A stretch of 64,000 bases of DNA from Planosporangium flavigriseum (GTDB lineage Bacteria; Actinomycetota; Actinomycetes; Mycobacteriales; Micromonosporaceae): positions 62,001-126,000 of the forward strand of contig NZ_JAATVW010000010.1 in assembly GCF_011947225.1 (NCBI RefSeq). Direction: 5' to 3'. Below the pieces are notes generated by a model, which did no database searches, had not been told where the DNA came from, and was given only the letters and a program-made list of their open reading frames with translations. This document shows positions 51,035 to 61,533 of the stretch, piece after piece; position 1 is the stretch's first letter; every line of letters begins with the position of its first letter. The position numbers were made by a program, and so were the translations under genes.

Positions 51035-52459
51035 TCAGACGTCGTAGTACAGCGCGAACTCGTGTGGCGTCGGACGGAGCCGAACCGGGTCGATCTCGTT
51101 GTCACGCTTCCACGTGATCCAGGTTTCGATCAGATCCGGGGTGAACACGCCACCGTCGAGCAGGTACTCGTGGTCGGCCTGGAGCGCGTCGAGGACCTCG
51201 GGCAGCGAGCCCGGAGTCTGCTTGACGCTCGCAAACTCGTCCGGCGGCAGGTCGTACAGGTCCTTGTCGATCGGCTCCGGCGGCTCGGTCTTGCTCTTGA
51301 CGCCGTCCAGCCCGGCCATCAGCATGGCCGAGAACGCCAGGTACGGGTTGGCCGACGGGTCCGGCACCCGGAACTCCACCCGCTTGGCCTTCGGGTTGGT
51401 CCCCGTCACCGGGATCCGGACGCACGCCGAGCGGTTGCGCTGCGAGTACACCAGGTTGACCGGCGCCTCGAAGCCGGGCACCAGGCGACGGTACGAGTTG
51501 ACCGTGGGGTTGGTGAACGCGCACAGGCTCGGCGCGTGGCGGAGCAGGCCGCCGATGTACCAGCGGGCGGTGTCGGACAGGCCGGCGTACCCGGTCTCGT
51601 CGTAGAACAGCGGTTCACCGTGCAGCGCCAAGCTCTGGTGCGTGTGCATGCCGGAGCCGTTGTCACCGAACAGCGGCTTGGGCATGAACGTGGCCGTGTG
51701 GCCGGCCGCCCAGGCGGTGTTCTTGACGATGTACTTGTACAACTGCAGGTTGTCCGCGCAGCGCAGCAACGAGGCGAACGCGAAGTTGATTTCGGCCTGG
51801 CCCGCGGTGCCGACCTCGTGGTGGGCCTTCTCCACGGTGAAGCCGGCGTCGATGAGGTGACGAACCATTTCGGCGCGCAGGTCGGTGAAGTGATCGACCG
51901 GCGGGACGGGGAAGTAGCCACCCTTGTACGGGGTCTTGTAGCCGCGGTTGCCGCCGGGCTCGTCCCGTCCGGTGTTCCACCACCCCTCGACCGAGTCGAT
52001 GCAGTAGAACGACTCGTGCGTGGAGGTCTCGTACCGGATCGAGTCGAAGATGTAGAACTCGGCCTCGGGCCCGAAGTACGCCGCGTCGGCGATGCCGGTC
52101 GCGGTCAGGTACGCCTCGGCCTTTCTGGCGACGTTGCGTGGGTCGCGGCTGTACGGCTCGCGGGTGAACGGGTCGTGGACGAAGAAGTTCAGCGCGAGCG
52201 TCTTCTCCGTACGGAACGGGTCGACGAAGGCGGTCGACGGGTCCGGCAGGAGCAGCATGTCGGACTCGTGGATCTCCTGGAATCCCCGGATCGACGAGCC
52301 GTCGAAGGCCACCCCGTCGTGGAACATGCTCTCGTCGAACGTCTCGGCCGGCACGTTGAAGTGCTGCATCACGCCGAGCAGATCGCAGAAGCGCACGTCG
52401 ACGAAGCGGACGTTCTCGGTGGTGAGGTAGCGCAGGAGCTCTTCCGAATTGGCGAACAC
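51035..52459 (-). CDS. glnA: Glutamine synthetase type I
   Basis: 474 residues, the usual GSI-beta length. GTG 52459 has GGGAGGATCT upstream; the frame is open for long before. Motifs: [40 protein letters not shown], the metal-binding [36 protein letters not shown] region [20 protein letters not shown], and [10 protein letters not shown], whose Tyr is the adenylylation site used by GlnE. It makes glutamine from glutamate, ammonia and ATP in the cytoplasm. It is divergent from a LacI-type regulator. Confidence 0.96.
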   Translation of the reverse strand: MFANSEELLRYLTTENVRFVDVRFCDLLGVMQHFNVPAETFDESMFHDGVAFDGSSIRGFQEIHESDMLLLPDPSTAFVDPFRTEKTLALNFFVHDPFTREPYSRDPRNVARKAEAYLTATGIADAAYFGPEAEFYIFDSIRYETSTHESFYCIDSVEGWWNTGRDEPGGNRGYKTPYKGGYFPVPPVDHFTDLRAEMVRHLIDAGFTVEKAHHEVGTAGQAEINFAFASLLRCADNLQLYKYIVKNTAWAAGHTATFMPKPLFGDNGSGMHTHQSLALHGEPLFYDETGYAGLSDTARWYIGGLLRHAPSLCAFTNPTVNSYRRLVPGFEAPVNLVYSQRNRSACVRIPVTGTNPKAKRVEFRVPDPSANPYLAFSAMLMAGLDGVKSKTEPPEPIDKDLYDLPPDEFASVKQTPGSLPEVLDALQADHEYLLDGGVFTPDLIETWITWKRDNEIDPVRLRPTPHEFALYYDV

Positions 52460-52651
52460 AGATCCTCCCGACGAAGGCGGGCGAAGGCAACCTGATAGTG
52501 AGCCAAGCGTGACGTTAGAACCGGGGCGTTGCTTCGGCATGTCCCGCCGATTTCCGACGTGTTTCGCGCCCGCCGGGCCGCCCTGATCGGCGCTGCGGCG
52601 CCCCCTCGGCCGCGCCGCGCGACAGTAGGCTCTCGACAGAGAGGGGGAGCC

Positions 52652-53665
52652 ATGACGTCCGTACGGAATCGGTCCACCGGGAGACCGACCCTGGATCAGG
52701 TCGCCTCTCTGGCAGGGGTGGGGCGGGGCACGGTCTCCCGGGTTGTCAATGGATCCGAGCAGGTCAGTGTGCGGGCCCGGCAGGCTGTCGAGCAGGCCAT
52801 CGCGGAGTTGGGCTACGTGCCCAACCGCGCCGCCCGGGCGCTCGTCACTCAGCGGACCGACTCGATCGCGTTGGTGGTGCCAGAGCCGGGGGAGCGCTTC
52901 TTCACCGAGCCGTTCTTCGGCCGCATCGTGCAGGCGATCTCGGCCGCGTTGGCCGGCAGTGAACTGCAGATGCTGCTGATGATCGCGCAGTCGCCGGACG
53001 AGCGCCGGCGGCTGGACGGGTACCTGAGCCGACAGCACGTCGACGGTGCCCTGTTGCTGTCACTGCACGGAAGCGATGACGCGCTGCCCGAGCGGTTGGA
53101 GGAGCGCGGGGTGGCGGCCGTACGCGTCGGCCGGCCGGCTCACCCCGGTCCCGCTTGCTACGTCGACGCCGACAACCGGGGTGGTGCCCAGAAAGCCGCG
53201 TCGTACTTGGTCGAGCAGGGCCGGAAGCGGATCGCCACGATCACGGGGCCGCTGGACATGGCGGTGGGCCTGGATCGACTCGGCGGCTATCGCGATGTGG
53301 TGAAGTCCGGTCCGGTGGCCGTGGCCGATTTCAGCGAGGAGAGCGGCGCGGCGGCGATGCGGTGGCTGCTGGAGCACTATCCGGACGTCGACGCGGTCTT
53401 CGCGGCGTCGGACCCGATGGCGGCGGGCGCCCTGCGGGTCATCAAGGAGAGCGGCCGCCGCGTACCCCACGATGTCGCCGTGGTCGGGTTCGACGACTCG
53501 TTCATCGCCCGGCACACCGATCCGCACCTGACGACTGTGTACCAGCCGGTCGAGGCGATGGGGAAAGAGCTGGTGCGCCTGCTGCTGGCCAAGTTGGCCG
53601 GGGAGTCGCCAGACCGCCAGCAGGTCGTCCTCGACACCCACCTGGTCGTGCGCGACTCGGCGTGA
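52652..53665 (+). CDS. LacI family transcriptional regulator
   Basis: 337 residues. [23 protein letters not shown], then [20 protein letters not shown] and the hinge [12 protein letters not shown]. The sugar-binding domain includes [40 protein letters not shown], a [20 protein letters not shown] segment and the C-terminal [42 protein letters not shown] 52652 has GGGGGAG upstream. No sugar operon is adjacent, so the ligand is unknown; it may regulate distant genes. Confidence 0.93.
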   Translation: MTSVRNRSTGRPTLDQVASLAGVGRGTVSRVVNGSEQVSVRARQAVEQAIAELGYVPNRAARALVTQRTDSIALVVPEPGERFFTEPFFGRIVQAISAALAGSELQMLLMIAQSPDERRRLDGYLSRQHVDGALLLSLHGSDDALPERLEERGVAAVRVGRPAHPGPACYVDADNRGGAQKAASYLVEQGRKRIATITGPLDMAVGLDRLGGYRDVVKSGPVAVADFSEESGAAAMRWLLEHYPDVDAVFAASDPMAAGALRVIKESGRRVPHDVAVVGFDDSFIARHTDPHLTTVYQPVEAMGKELVRLLLAKLAGESPDRQQVVLDTHLVVRDSA

Positions 53666-53758
53666 GGAGCCCCCATCCGTCGTTGTCGTGACCGGTGGAT
53701 GGTTATCCCGGCCACTGCCGCACGTCGACGGCGGAGGCGGCGACCTAGAGTCGGGATC

Positions 53759-54484
53759 ATGCGGGAATCTCGGGTGCGGCAACGCCGAAGCCTTCTCCTG
53801 CCCGCCTTTGCGGTGGCCCTCGTCCTGCTCGTTGTCGTGATCGCGGTCGTGCAGCTGACCCGGTCGAGCGGTGGTGACCGGCCTGCCGCGCCCGGGGGAG
53901 GAGTCGGCGCGCCGACGCCAGGCGACGCGCCGGCGGGTGGAGCGCCGGCGCCGGGCGGGTTGCCGGCGGCACCGATGAACGGGACCGTGACGGGCCAGGT
54001 GCCGACCGACTGCCGGGTGCGCAACGCCGCGAACGGGCAGCCGCTGCCAGACCCCACCTGCACGCCCGGCGTGATCAGCACCGAGGTCACCCAGGACAAC
54101 CTCAGCTCCACGATCTGCCGGTCGGGCTACACGAAGACGGTCCGCCCCCCGCAGTCACAGACCGGCGCGTTCAAACGCAAGGTGATGGTGGCTTATCACC
54201 AGTCGGGTCCGCTCGGCGAGTACGAGCTCGACCACCTGATCAGCCTGCAACTGGGCGGCAGCAATGACGCCGGAAACCTCTGGCCCCAGTACAACGACCG
54301 CCCCGGCCGGGAGTCCAACAGCAAGGACCCGGTCGAGACCGCGCTCAACCGGGCCGTCTGCTCGCACCGGATCACCCTCGCCGCCGCGCAGGCCGCGATT
54401 GCCACCGACTGGACCACCGCGCTCGCCAGGCTCGGGCTGCCGCCGGTGGGCTCGGCGCCCGAGCAGTTCGCGCCGGTCGACTAG
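53759..54484 (+). CDS. Membrane-anchored HNH-like nuclease domain protein
   Basis: 241 residues: basic N-terminus, one membrane helix (LLLPAFAVALVLLVVVIAVV), a Gly/Pro/Ala linker (APGGGVGAPTPGDAPAGGAP) and an extracellular domain. The domain has CTPGVISTEVTQDNLSSTIC, SGYTKTVRPP, and ELDHLISLQLGGSNDAGNLW, where D-H and N match the HNH/beta-beta-alpha metal site. Close relatives are widespread as uncharacterised secreted proteins. It could cut DNA outside the cell. ATG 53759 was chosen for the helix position. It is convergent with the helicase gene, sharing a palindrome over both stops. Confidence 0.75.
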   Translation: MRESRVRQRRSLLLPAFAVALVLLVVVIAVVQLTRSSGGDRPAAPGGGVGAPTPGDAPAGGAPAPGGLPAAPMNGTVTGQVPTDCRVRNAANGQPLPDPTCTPGVISTEVTQDNLSSTICRSGYTKTVRPPQSQTGAFKRKVMVAYHQSGPLGEYELDHLISLQLGGSNDAGNLWPQYNDRPGRESNSKDPVETALNRAVCSHRITLAAAQAAIATDWTTALARLGLPPVGSAPEQFAPVD

Positions 54485-54500
54485 CCGGGGCCCCGGCTAG
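54481..54500. terminator. 20-bp palindrome covering both convergent stop codons
   Basis: CTAGCCGGGG/CCCCGGCTAG is perfectly self-complementary. It contains the TAG of the HNH gene (54482-54484) and, on the minus strand, the TAG of the helicase gene (54499-54497). It likely ends transcription from both sides. Confidence 0.7.
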
Positions 54501-56293
54501 CGCGGGCCGGTGCGCTCCCGGCGTACCGTCGCCTTCTTGCCCTTGATCGTGCTTCCGCGCAGCGCCGCGATCACGTCGTTCGCCGCGGACTCCGGCACCT
54601 CCACGAGAGAGAAGCGGTCGGCGATCTCGATGGCCCCGATGTCGCGACCGCTCAGGCCCGCCTCGCCGGCGATCGCGCCGACCAGGTCCTGCGGCCGGAT
54701 TCCGGCGCTGCGGCCGGCGCTGACGAAGAGGCGGGTCATCCCAGCGGACGGGCCACGCCCACGCCGCTCCTCCCGGCCGGCAGGGCGCCCGCCGGCCGGG
54801 CGCCCGCCGAAACGTCCGCCCTCGCGCGGGCCGCGGCCCTCCCGGGCGGTGACCTCCGGGATCTCCTCCTCATCGGCCGCCGCGCCGCCGGCTTCGTGCG
54901 CCAGTTTCACCGCGGCGAGCGCCACCTCCATGACGTCGAACTCGGTCGAGAGCGTGTCCACGACGACCCGGTATCGCTCCAGATCGCCCTCCACGATGTT
55001 CTCCTCCAACGCGGCCCGGGTCAGTTCCAGTCGCCGGGCCCGCAGGTCCGCGATGGTCGGCACCTTCTCCATGGCGATGCGGCGCTTGGTCACCCGCTCG
55101 ATGGTCTGCAACATCCGGTGCTCCCGCGGCTCGACCAGGGTGATCGCCACGCCCTCGCGGCCGGCCCGGCCGACCCGGCCCACCCGGTGCACGTAGGACT
55201 CCGGTGCGGACGGGACGTTGTAGTTAACCACGTGCGTGAGTTGCTCGATGTCGAGGCCACGGGCCGCCACGTCGGTCGCGACGATCAGGTCGGCCGTACC
55301 ACTGCGCAGCCGGGCCATGACCCGGTCACGCTGTTCCTGGCCCATCCCGCCGTGCAGCGCCTCGGCGCGGTAACCACGCCCGTTGAGGCTCTCCGCGAGG
55401 TCGTCCACCTCTTCCCGGGTACGGCAGAAGACGATCGCGGCTCTGGGCGCCTCCACGTCCAGCACCCTCCCGAGCGCGGCCGGCTTGTACGCCCGCGGCA
55501 CCAGGTAGGCGCTCTGCCGTACCCGCGGCGCCTGGCCCGGCGCCGGCGCGGGGCGGGCGATCTCGATGCGTACCGGGTCCTGGAGGTGCTGGCGGGCGAT
55601 GCTCTCGATGCGCGGCGGCATGGTGGCGGAGAAGAGCAGCGTCTGGCGGTCCGCTGGGGCGTCCTGCAGGATCGCGTCGATGTCCTCGGCGAACCCCATG
55701 TCGAGCATCTCGTCGGCCTCGTCCAGGACGACCGTCTGCACGCCCTCCAGCCGGAGCGTCCCGCGGCTGATGTGATCCGCCGCCCGGCCAGGGGTCGCGA
55801 CGACGACGTCCACCCCGCGGTCCAGTTCTCGCAACTGCCGGCCGATGGGCTGACCGCCGTAGATCGGTAGCACCCGCGTGCCCAGGTCGTGACCGTACCG
55901 GTGGATCGCCTCCGAAACCTGCATGGCGAGCTCGCGGGTGGGGACCAGGATGAGGGCCTGCGGCTCCCTGTGCCCGCCGTCCGGGGCCAGCCGCTGAAGT
56001 ATCGGAAGTGCGAACGCCGCCGTCTTGCCCGTTCCCGTCGCGGCCTGCCCGAGCAGGTCACGACCCGCCAACACCGGGGGGATGGCCTCCCGCTGGATCG
56101 GGGTCGGCTCCTCGTAACCCAGTTGGGAGATCGCGTGCAGGAGTTCGGGGCGCAGCGACAGGTCAGCGAAGCTGATGGTGTCGGTTGCTTCGGCTACCGC
56201 TTCGGCGACCGTGGGGCCGGTCGTGCCACCAGGCACGTCGCCGGTCGGGCGAGCGGTTGCGCCGGTGGTCGGGTCGGCTGTGTTCGGGTCCAT
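54497..56293 (-). CDS. deaD: DEAD-box RNA helicase with DbpA-type RNA-binding end
   Basis: 598 residues. Core motifs: ISFADLSLRPELLHAISQLG, Q-motif EPTPIQREAIPP, Walker A GQAATGTGKTAAF, PTRELAMQ, LDEADEMLDMGF, SATMPPR, ATDVAARGLDIEQL and HRVGRVGRAGREG. After ~430 comes a helical part, a Gly/Arg-rich linker (RGPREGGRFGGRPAGG) and a C-terminal DbpA RNA-binding domain (IRPQDLVGAIAGEAGLSGRD). It unwinds RNA in ribosome assembly, mRNA decay or cold adaptation. ATG 56293 has GAGGAG upstream. Confidence 0.94.
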   Translation of the reverse strand: MDPNTADPTTGATARPTGDVPGGTTGPTVAEAVAEATDTISFADLSLRPELLHAISQLGYEEPTPIQREAIPPVLAGRDLLGQAATGTGKTAAFALPILQRLAPDGGHREPQALILVPTRELAMQVSEAIHRYGHDLGTRVLPIYGGQPIGRQLRELDRGVDVVVATPGRAADHISRGTLRLEGVQTVVLDEADEMLDMGFAEDIDAILQDAPADRQTLLFSATMPPRIESIARQHLQDPVRIEIARPAPAPGQAPRVRQSAYLVPRAYKPAALGRVLDVEAPRAAIVFCRTREEVDDLAESLNGRGYRAEALHGGMGQEQRDRVMARLRSGTADLIVATDVAARGLDIEQLTHVVNYNVPSAPESYVHRVGRVGRAGREGVAITLVEPREHRMLQTIERVTKRRIAMEKVPTIADLRARRLELTRAALEENIVEGDLERYRVVVDTLSTEFDVMEVALAAVKLAHEAGGAAADEEEIPEVTAREGRGPREGGRFGGRPAGGRPAGREERRGRGPSAGMTRLFVSAGRSAGIRPQDLVGAIAGEAGLSGRDIGAIEIADRFSLVEVPESAANDVIAALRGSTIKGKKATVRRERTGPR

Positions 56294-56486
56294 GATCGGG
56301 CTCCTCGTTGCGGGTCGGATGGGCGCCGCACTCACCCTCAACACTTCCACTTCCGATGCGCGACGCGTCGCGCAGGCCGGCGGGCGGCGGACGGGAGGCC
56401 TGAGATCAGTGCCGGGAGGCCACAACGAGGGGTAGAACACGCCCCGGGGCGGAAGAAAAGCCGACCGGCGGCGGTTGAAGGACCTT

Positions 56487-57497
56487 GTGATCAACGTGCC
56501 CCTGTCAGTTCTTGACCTCGCTCCGGTAGCCGCCGGTACCACTCCGGGCGAAGCCCTTCGCCACACCACCGAACTCGCCCGCCGCACCGAGCAGTTGGGC
56601 TACAACCGCTTCTGGGTCGCGGAGCACCACAACATGCCCGGAATCGCCAGCTCGGCGCCGGCCGTGCTGATCGCGCACCTGGCCGCGGCCACCTCCACGA
56701 TCAGGGTCGGCTCCGGTGGGGTCATGCTCCCCAACCACGCTCCGCTGGTGGTCGCCGAGCAGTTCGGCACCCTGGAGGCGCTGCACCCGGGCCGCATCGA
56801 CCTGGGTATCGGCCGGGCGCCCGGCACCGACCAGATGACCGCGCTGGCCCTGCGCCGGACCATGGAGGGGCTCTCCGCGGAGGCGTTCCCGCAGGAGCTC
56901 CAGCACCTGATGGGGTACTTCGCCGGCGACGAGCGCCTGCGGATCACGGCCACCCCGGGCCGCGGCGACATGCCCGCGATCTGGCTGCTGGGCTCCAGCG
57001 GGTTCAGCGCGCAGCTGGCCGGCCTGCTCGGGCTGCCGTTCTCGTTCGCCCACCACTTCAGCGCCCAGAACACGGACGCCGCGCTGGCGCTCTACCGCGA
57101 GAACTTCCGCCCGTCGCAGTGGCTGGACAAGCCGTACGCGATGGTTGCGGTCAGCGCCGTCTGCGCCGACACCGACGAGCGCGCCGAGTGGCTGTCCTGG
57201 CCGAGCGCGCTGTCGTTCATCCGGCTGCGCGAGGGCCGGCCGGGGCCCATGCCGACGCCGGCGGAGGCTGCCGAGTACCCGTACAGCGACCTGGAGCGGG
57301 AGTTCGTCCTCTCCCGCCGCGAGGGTCAGGCGATGGGCTCGCCGGAGACGGTCCGCCAGCAGTTGGAAGCGCTGCTGCGGCGCACTGAGGCCGACGAGCT
57401 GATGCTCACCACCCAGGTCTACGACATCGCCGACCGGGTGCACTCGTTCGAGCTGATCGCCGAGAAGGTCGTCGGCGGGTTGCGCCGGGAGGGCTGA
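56487..57497 (+). CDS. LLM-class flavin-dependent oxidoreductase
   Basis: 336 residues from GTG 56487 (TTG 56475 is also in frame). Bacterial-luciferase-like TIM barrel: [60 protein letters not shown] and [18 protein letters not shown]. The MsnO8/YhbW-type start ([10 protein letters not shown]) is characteristic. It probably uses FMN; substrate unknown. It is divergent from the helicase. Confidence 0.9.
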   Translation: MINVPLSVLDLAPVAAGTTPGEALRHTTELARRTEQLGYNRFWVAEHHNMPGIASSAPAVLIAHLAAATSTIRVGSGGVMLPNHAPLVVAEQFGTLEALHPGRIDLGIGRAPGTDQMTALALRRTMEGLSAEAFPQELQHLMGYFAGDERLRITATPGRGDMPAIWLLGSSGFSAQLAGLLGLPFSFAHHFSAQNTDAALALYRENFRPSQWLDKPYAMVAVSAVCADTDERAEWLSWPSALSFIRLREGRPGPMPTPAEAAEYPYSDLEREFVLSRREGQAMGSPETVRQQLEALLRRTEADELMLTTQVYDIADRVHSFELIAEKVVGGLRREG

Positions 57498-57729
57498 CCG
57501 CCGCCGCACGCCATTACCGGCGTGGTTGTCGACCCGAGATGAGGGGGCGATGGCCACGCCGGTTTGTCGTTACTGGGCGATAAGGACATTTAACGGCTTT
57601 TGCGACTATTTCAACACAGCGAAGTGAACCTTTACTTAGCGTTGCTAATTGAATGCGGTGAGTGGTAAACAGGCGAAAGGAGCACCTTTACCCGTGTGGC
57701 GCATCGTTTGAGCGACCCAGGGAGTTTTG

Positions 57730-59664
57730 ATGTGTGGAGTCGTAGGTTGGGTTGATTTTGGCCGCTCGCTGACGCGCGAGCACGCGCCGGTGCGGGCGAT
57801 GGCGGCGACCATGGCCTGCCGTGGACCGGACGCCGAAGGCCTATGGTTCGGCGAGCATGTCGGGCTCGGCCACCGACGGCTGGCGGTCATTGACCTTGCC
57901 GGTGGCGCGCAGCCGATGCTCGCGCGAGGGGACCCGAGCGCGGGCCCCGCCGGCGTCGTCACAGGCGCGGACTCGATGACCTCCGGCGGTGCGGCTCACC
58001 AAGGCTCGGTGATCGCGGCGCTGACCTACAGCGGCGAGGTCTACAACTTCCGCGAGCTGCGCGAAGAGCTGCGCGCGCAGGGGCATCAGTTCCGCACGTC
58101 CAGCGACACCGAGGTGGTGCTGCGAGCGTACCTGCAGTGGGGTGACGGCTTCGTCGAGCGTCTCAACGGCATGTTCGCATTCGGGCTGTGGGACGGCCGC
58201 CGCCAGCGGCTGCTGCTCGTGCGCGACCGGATGGGGATCAAGCCGCTGTTCTACCACCCCAACGCCGACGGGGTGGTGTTCGCCTCCGAACCCAAGGGGA
58301 TCCTCGCGCACCCCGAGATCGACGCCGTCGTCGACACCGACGGGCTGCGTGAGCTGCTGGCCTTCGTGAAGACGCCGGGCCATGGCAGCTACCGCGGCCT
58401 GCGCGAGGTACGCCCGGGCGAGATGGTCGTCGTCGACCGCGCCGGCGTGCGGCCGCGCCGGTACTGGAGCCTGACCGTGCGGCGGCACACCGACGATCTG
58501 GAGACGACCGTACGCACCGTGCGTGAACTTCTCTCCGACATCGTGGCCCGGCAGCTGATCACCGACGTACCGCTGTGCACGCTGCTCTCCGGCGGCCTGG
58601 ACTCCTCGGCGATCACCGCGCTGGCCGCGTCCGCCCTGCGCCGTAACGGCGGGGGACCGGTGCGTTCGTTCGCGGTCGACTTCGTCGGGCAGACCGAGCA
58701 CTTCCGGCCGGACGAGCTGCGCAGCACGCCTGACGCGCCGTACGTGCACGAGGTCGCCGAACACGTCGGCGCCCAGCACACCGACATCGTCCTGGACACC
58801 GCGGCGCTGATCGACCCGCTCTACCGGACCGGGGTCCTGACGGCGAGCGACCTGCCCAACTCGATGGGAGACATGTACACCTCGCTGTACCTGCTGTTCC
58901 GCGCGGTGCGGCAGCACTCGACCGTAGCGTTGTCGGGCGAGTCCGCCGACGAGGTGTTCGGTGGCTACTCCTGGTTCCACGACGAGCAGGCGGTCAATGC
59001 GGACACGTTCCCGTGGATGAGCGTGATACGGCCCGGCGGGAGAGATCCCGAGACCGTCACCGAACTGCTCGACCCCGACCTGGCCGGGCTGCTGAACCTG
59101 GACGAGTACCGCGATGCCGCGTACCGGCAGGCGCTGGCCGAGGTGGACCACCTGCCGGACGAGGACGGCCGGGAGCGCCGCATGCGGGAGGTGTGCTACC
59201 TGCACCTGACGCGGTTCGTCCAGGTCCTGCTCGATCGCAAGGACCGGATGAGCATGGCCCACGGCCTCGAGGTCCGCGTACCGTTCTGCGACCACCGTCT
59301 GGTCGAGTACGTCTACAACACCCCGTGGTCGATGAAGACCTTCGACGCCCGCGAGAAGAGCCTGCTCCGCGCGGCCGTGGCGGACCTGCTGCCCGAGTCG
59401 GTGGTGCAGCGGCGCAAGAGCCCGTACCCCTCGACGCAGGATCCGGGGTACGAGCGCGCGCTACGCGACCGCCTGGCCGAGATGCTCGCCGACGGCGAGG
59501 CGCCAGTGGTGCCCCTCCTCAACCCGAAACGGGTCGAGGAAGTACTGAACACTCCCGTGGACAGTACCGGGTTCGGCCAGGGGCGCCGCGCCGTCGAACT
59601 GGCGCTCGCCCTGGACCGGTGGCTGCGTCGCTACCCGGTCCGGCTGGCGTTCGACGGCGGGTGA
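57730..59664 (+). CDS. asnB: Asparagine synthetase (glutamine-hydrolysing)
   Basis: 644 residues. ATG 57730 is fixed by the catalytic N-terminal Cys2 (MCGVVGWVDF). Class II glutaminase domain ~1-230 with MACRGPDAEGLW, ALTYSGEVYNFRELREEL and DRMGIKPLFYHP. Synthetase domain with the PP-loop LCTLLSGGLDSSAITALA and VALSGESADEVFGGYSWFHD. It amidates aspartate using glutamine and ATP in the cytoplasm. An AT-richer 230-base region precedes it and probably holds the promoter; there is only a loose GGGAG ribosome binding site. Confidence 0.95.
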   Translation: MCGVVGWVDFGRSLTREHAPVRAMAATMACRGPDAEGLWFGEHVGLGHRRLAVIDLAGGAQPMLARGDPSAGPAGVVTGADSMTSGGAAHQGSVIAALTYSGEVYNFRELREELRAQGHQFRTSSDTEVVLRAYLQWGDGFVERLNGMFAFGLWDGRRQRLLLVRDRMGIKPLFYHPNADGVVFASEPKGILAHPEIDAVVDTDGLRELLAFVKTPGHGSYRGLREVRPGEMVVVDRAGVRPRRYWSLTVRRHTDDLETTVRTVRELLSDIVARQLITDVPLCTLLSGGLDSSAITALAASALRRNGGGPVRSFAVDFVGQTEHFRPDELRSTPDAPYVHEVAEHVGAQHTDIVLDTAALIDPLYRTGVLTASDLPNSMGDMYTSLYLLFRAVRQHSTVALSGESADEVFGGYSWFHDEQAVNADTFPWMSVIRPGGRDPETVTELLDPDLAGLLNLDEYRDAAYRQALAEVDHLPDEDGRERRMREVCYLHLTRFVQVLLDRKDRMSMAHGLEVRVPFCDHRLVEYVYNTPWSMKTFDAREKSLLRAAVADLLPESVVQRRKSPYPSTQDPGYERALRDRLAEMLADGEAPVVPLLNPKRVEEVLNTPVDSTGFGQGRRAVELALALDRWLRRYPVRLAFDGG

Positions 59665-59673
59665 CCGCGCCGG

Positions 59674-60000
59674 TCACGTCATCGGCGAGTACTCCGTGGG
59701 CGCCAGGATCGAGTTCTCGATCCTGGTGGTCAGCGGGCCGTCCCGTTCGGACTCGGCGCGCGCCTGGAGCCACTCCGGGTCGGTGCTGAACGCCGCCCAC
59801 CGCTGCTCCCGTTCGGCCAGGTTCTCCCAGCGCAACAGGTAGGTCAGCTGCATGTTGGACGGACCGATGTAGGTCGTCCAGAACCCGACCGGCGTGATGC
59901 CGTGACGGGCGAACAAGCGCAGCGTGTGGTCGGTGAAGCGGGCGTGCAGCGCGGGGAGTTTCCCCGGTGCGGCCTCGTAGACGCGCAGTTCGTACAGCAC
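59674..60000 (-). CDS. NIPSNAP family protein
   Basis: 108 residues, a ferredoxin-like alpha/beta-barrel protein: YELRVYEAAPGKLPALHARF, HGITPVGFWTTYIGPSNMQL, TYLLRWENLAEREQRWAAF. Function unknown. GTG 60000 has AGGAGGT upstream. It is followed (minus strand) by the convergent asnB end and lies directly downstream of the efflux gene region. Confidence 0.9.
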   Translation of the reverse strand: MLYELRVYEAAPGKLPALHARFTDHTLRLFARHGITPVGFWTTYIGPSNMQLTYLLRWENLAEREQRWAAFSTDPEWLQARAESERDGPLTTRIENSILAPTEYSPMT

Positions 60001-60019
60001 GATGACCTCCTACTCACGG

Positions 60020-60041
60020 TATGGGGAAGATATGGGGAAGA
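60020..60041. repeat. 11-bp direct repeat
   Basis: TATGGGGAAGA occurs twice in a row between the NIPSNAP start and the end of the MFS gene. It may have arisen by slippage; any regulatory meaning is unknown. Confidence 0.5.
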
Positions 60042-60049
60042 TACTGTGC

Positions 60050-61501
60050 TCACGGCTGTGGACTGCGGTCGCGGTGGCCGGCGATGATGTCGGCGACCGC
60101 CGCGACCAGGGCGACCAGTACGAGGGCGATCGCGACGAACAGGGCGGTGCGGAAGGCCTGCGTCCAGTGGCCGTGGGTCGCGGCCAGGCGGGCGAAGAAG
60201 ACCGATCCCACACACGCGATCCCGATCGCGGCGCCGATCCGCTGGCCCGTCTGGATCATCCCACCGGCGCTGCCGCCCCCGCGGGGTGGTACCTCGGACA
60301 GCGTGATCGTCTGGTTGGGTGTGATGACCAGGCCGCTGCCGAGACCGGCGACGAGCAGGGGAGCAGCGGCGGCGAGCGGCGCGGCGTGCCCGGGGAAGAA
60401 GCGCACCGCGAGCGCGGTGCCCGCGAGGCCGATCGCGACCAGCGCGAGGCCGGCGGCGACCAGGGGGCGCCCGAGCCGGTTGACGAGGCGTCCGCCGAGG
60501 GCGGCGGCACCGGCGGACCCGAGCGCGAACGGTGTTATCGCCAGCCCGGCGAGCAGCGCGCTGTAGCCCAGGCCGTTCTGCAGGTACAGGGTATAGATGA
60601 AGAAGATCGCGGTGAAGCCGGCGAAGTAGAGCAGCCCGATCAACGCGCCGAGAGCGTACGACCGCTGGCGGAACAGGTCCAGGTCCACGACCGGTTCGGC
60701 GCGTCTCTCGTGGTGGCGTTCCCAGCCGACGAACGCGGCCAGCACGGCCGCCCCGGCGACCAGCAACAGCCACTTCGCCCGGCCGGGCCACTCCTGCTCC
60801 TGGACCAGCGGCAGGAGGATCAGAACCACGCCGGTGCCCAGGAGGACGACGCCCAGCGGGTCGAGGCTCTCCCGGCGACGCCGCTCCGGCGGGCGCGCCG
60901 GGATCAGCCGCCAGCCCAGCACGATGGCGGCGGCGCCGATCGGGATGTTGACGTAGAAGACCCACCGCCAGCCCTCGTGCGCGCCCGCGAGCTGGATCAG
61001 CGCGCCGCCCAGCAGGGGACCGATCGCCGTGGAGACACCGATGGTGGCGCCGAGCAGGCCGAACGGTCGGCCGCGCTCGGCCGGCGGGAACAGCACCTGA
61101 ACCAGGCCGACCACCTGCGGGTTGAGAATTCCGGCGGAGAAGCCCTGGACCAACCGCGCGACGACGAGCCAGGTCGCGTTCTGGGCGAGCCCGGCCGCGG
61201 CGCTGGACAGGGTGAACAGGGCGAGGCCGGCGATGAAGACGTTGCGCCGGCCCCGAGCGTCGCCGTACCGCCCGGCGGGAACCAGGGCCAGCCCGAACAT
61301 GAGCGCGTACCCCGACAGCACCCACTGCACGTCGCTCGTGGTGGCGTGCAGACTGGTGCGGATCGATGGGATCGCCACGTTGACGATGCTCACGTCGAGC
61401 AGCGTCATGAACGCGGCGACGAGGCAGACAGAGAAGGCCCGCCATCGTCGCCGGTCGGCCTCGGTGCGCTCCGGACTGGTCTGTTGAGCTTCGTGCGTCA
61501 T
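60050..61501 (-). CDS. MFS drug-efflux transporter, 14-helix DHA2/EmrB-QacA type
   Basis: 483 residues with about 14 hydrophobic segments. SVCLVAAFMTLLDVSIVNVA is the DHA2 motif D1, PAGRYGDARGRRNVFIAGL motif A, and GFSAGILNPQVVGLV with LGATIGVSTAIGPLLGGALI motif C of antiporters. It exports drugs with protons across the inner membrane. ATG 61501 starts it without a strong ribosome binding site. A luciferase-like oxidoreductase gene is directly upstream on the same strand. Confidence 0.92.
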   Translation of the reverse strand: MTHEAQQTSPERTEADRRRWRAFSVCLVAAFMTLLDVSIVNVAIPSIRTSLHATTSDVQWVLSGYALMFGLALVPAGRYGDARGRRNVFIAGLALFTLSSAAAGLAQNATWLVVARLVQGFSAGILNPQVVGLVQVLFPPAERGRPFGLLGATIGVSTAIGPLLGGALIQLAGAHEGWRWVFYVNIPIGAAAIVLGWRLIPARPPERRRRESLDPLGVVLLGTGVVLILLPLVQEQEWPGRAKWLLLVAGAAVLAAFVGWERHHERRAEPVVDLDLFRQRSYALGALIGLLYFAGFTAIFFIYTLYLQNGLGYSALLAGLAITPFALGSAGAAALGGRLVNRLGRPLVAAGLALVAIGLAGTALAVRFFPGHAAPLAAAAPLLVAGLGSGLVITPNQTITLSEVPPRGGGSAGGMIQTGQRIGAAIGIACVGSVFFARLAATHGHWTQAFRTALFVAIALVLVALVAAVADIIAGHRDRSPQP

Positions 61502-61533
61502 ACCGGGCTGTTGCCCGGTCCTGCCCGTTGCTA

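Noticed and set aside
56175-57720. tRNA or riboswitch ahead of asnB in the AT-rich leader
   Set aside because: No cloverleaf, T-box or other recognisable fold could be drawn; only short weak hairpins.
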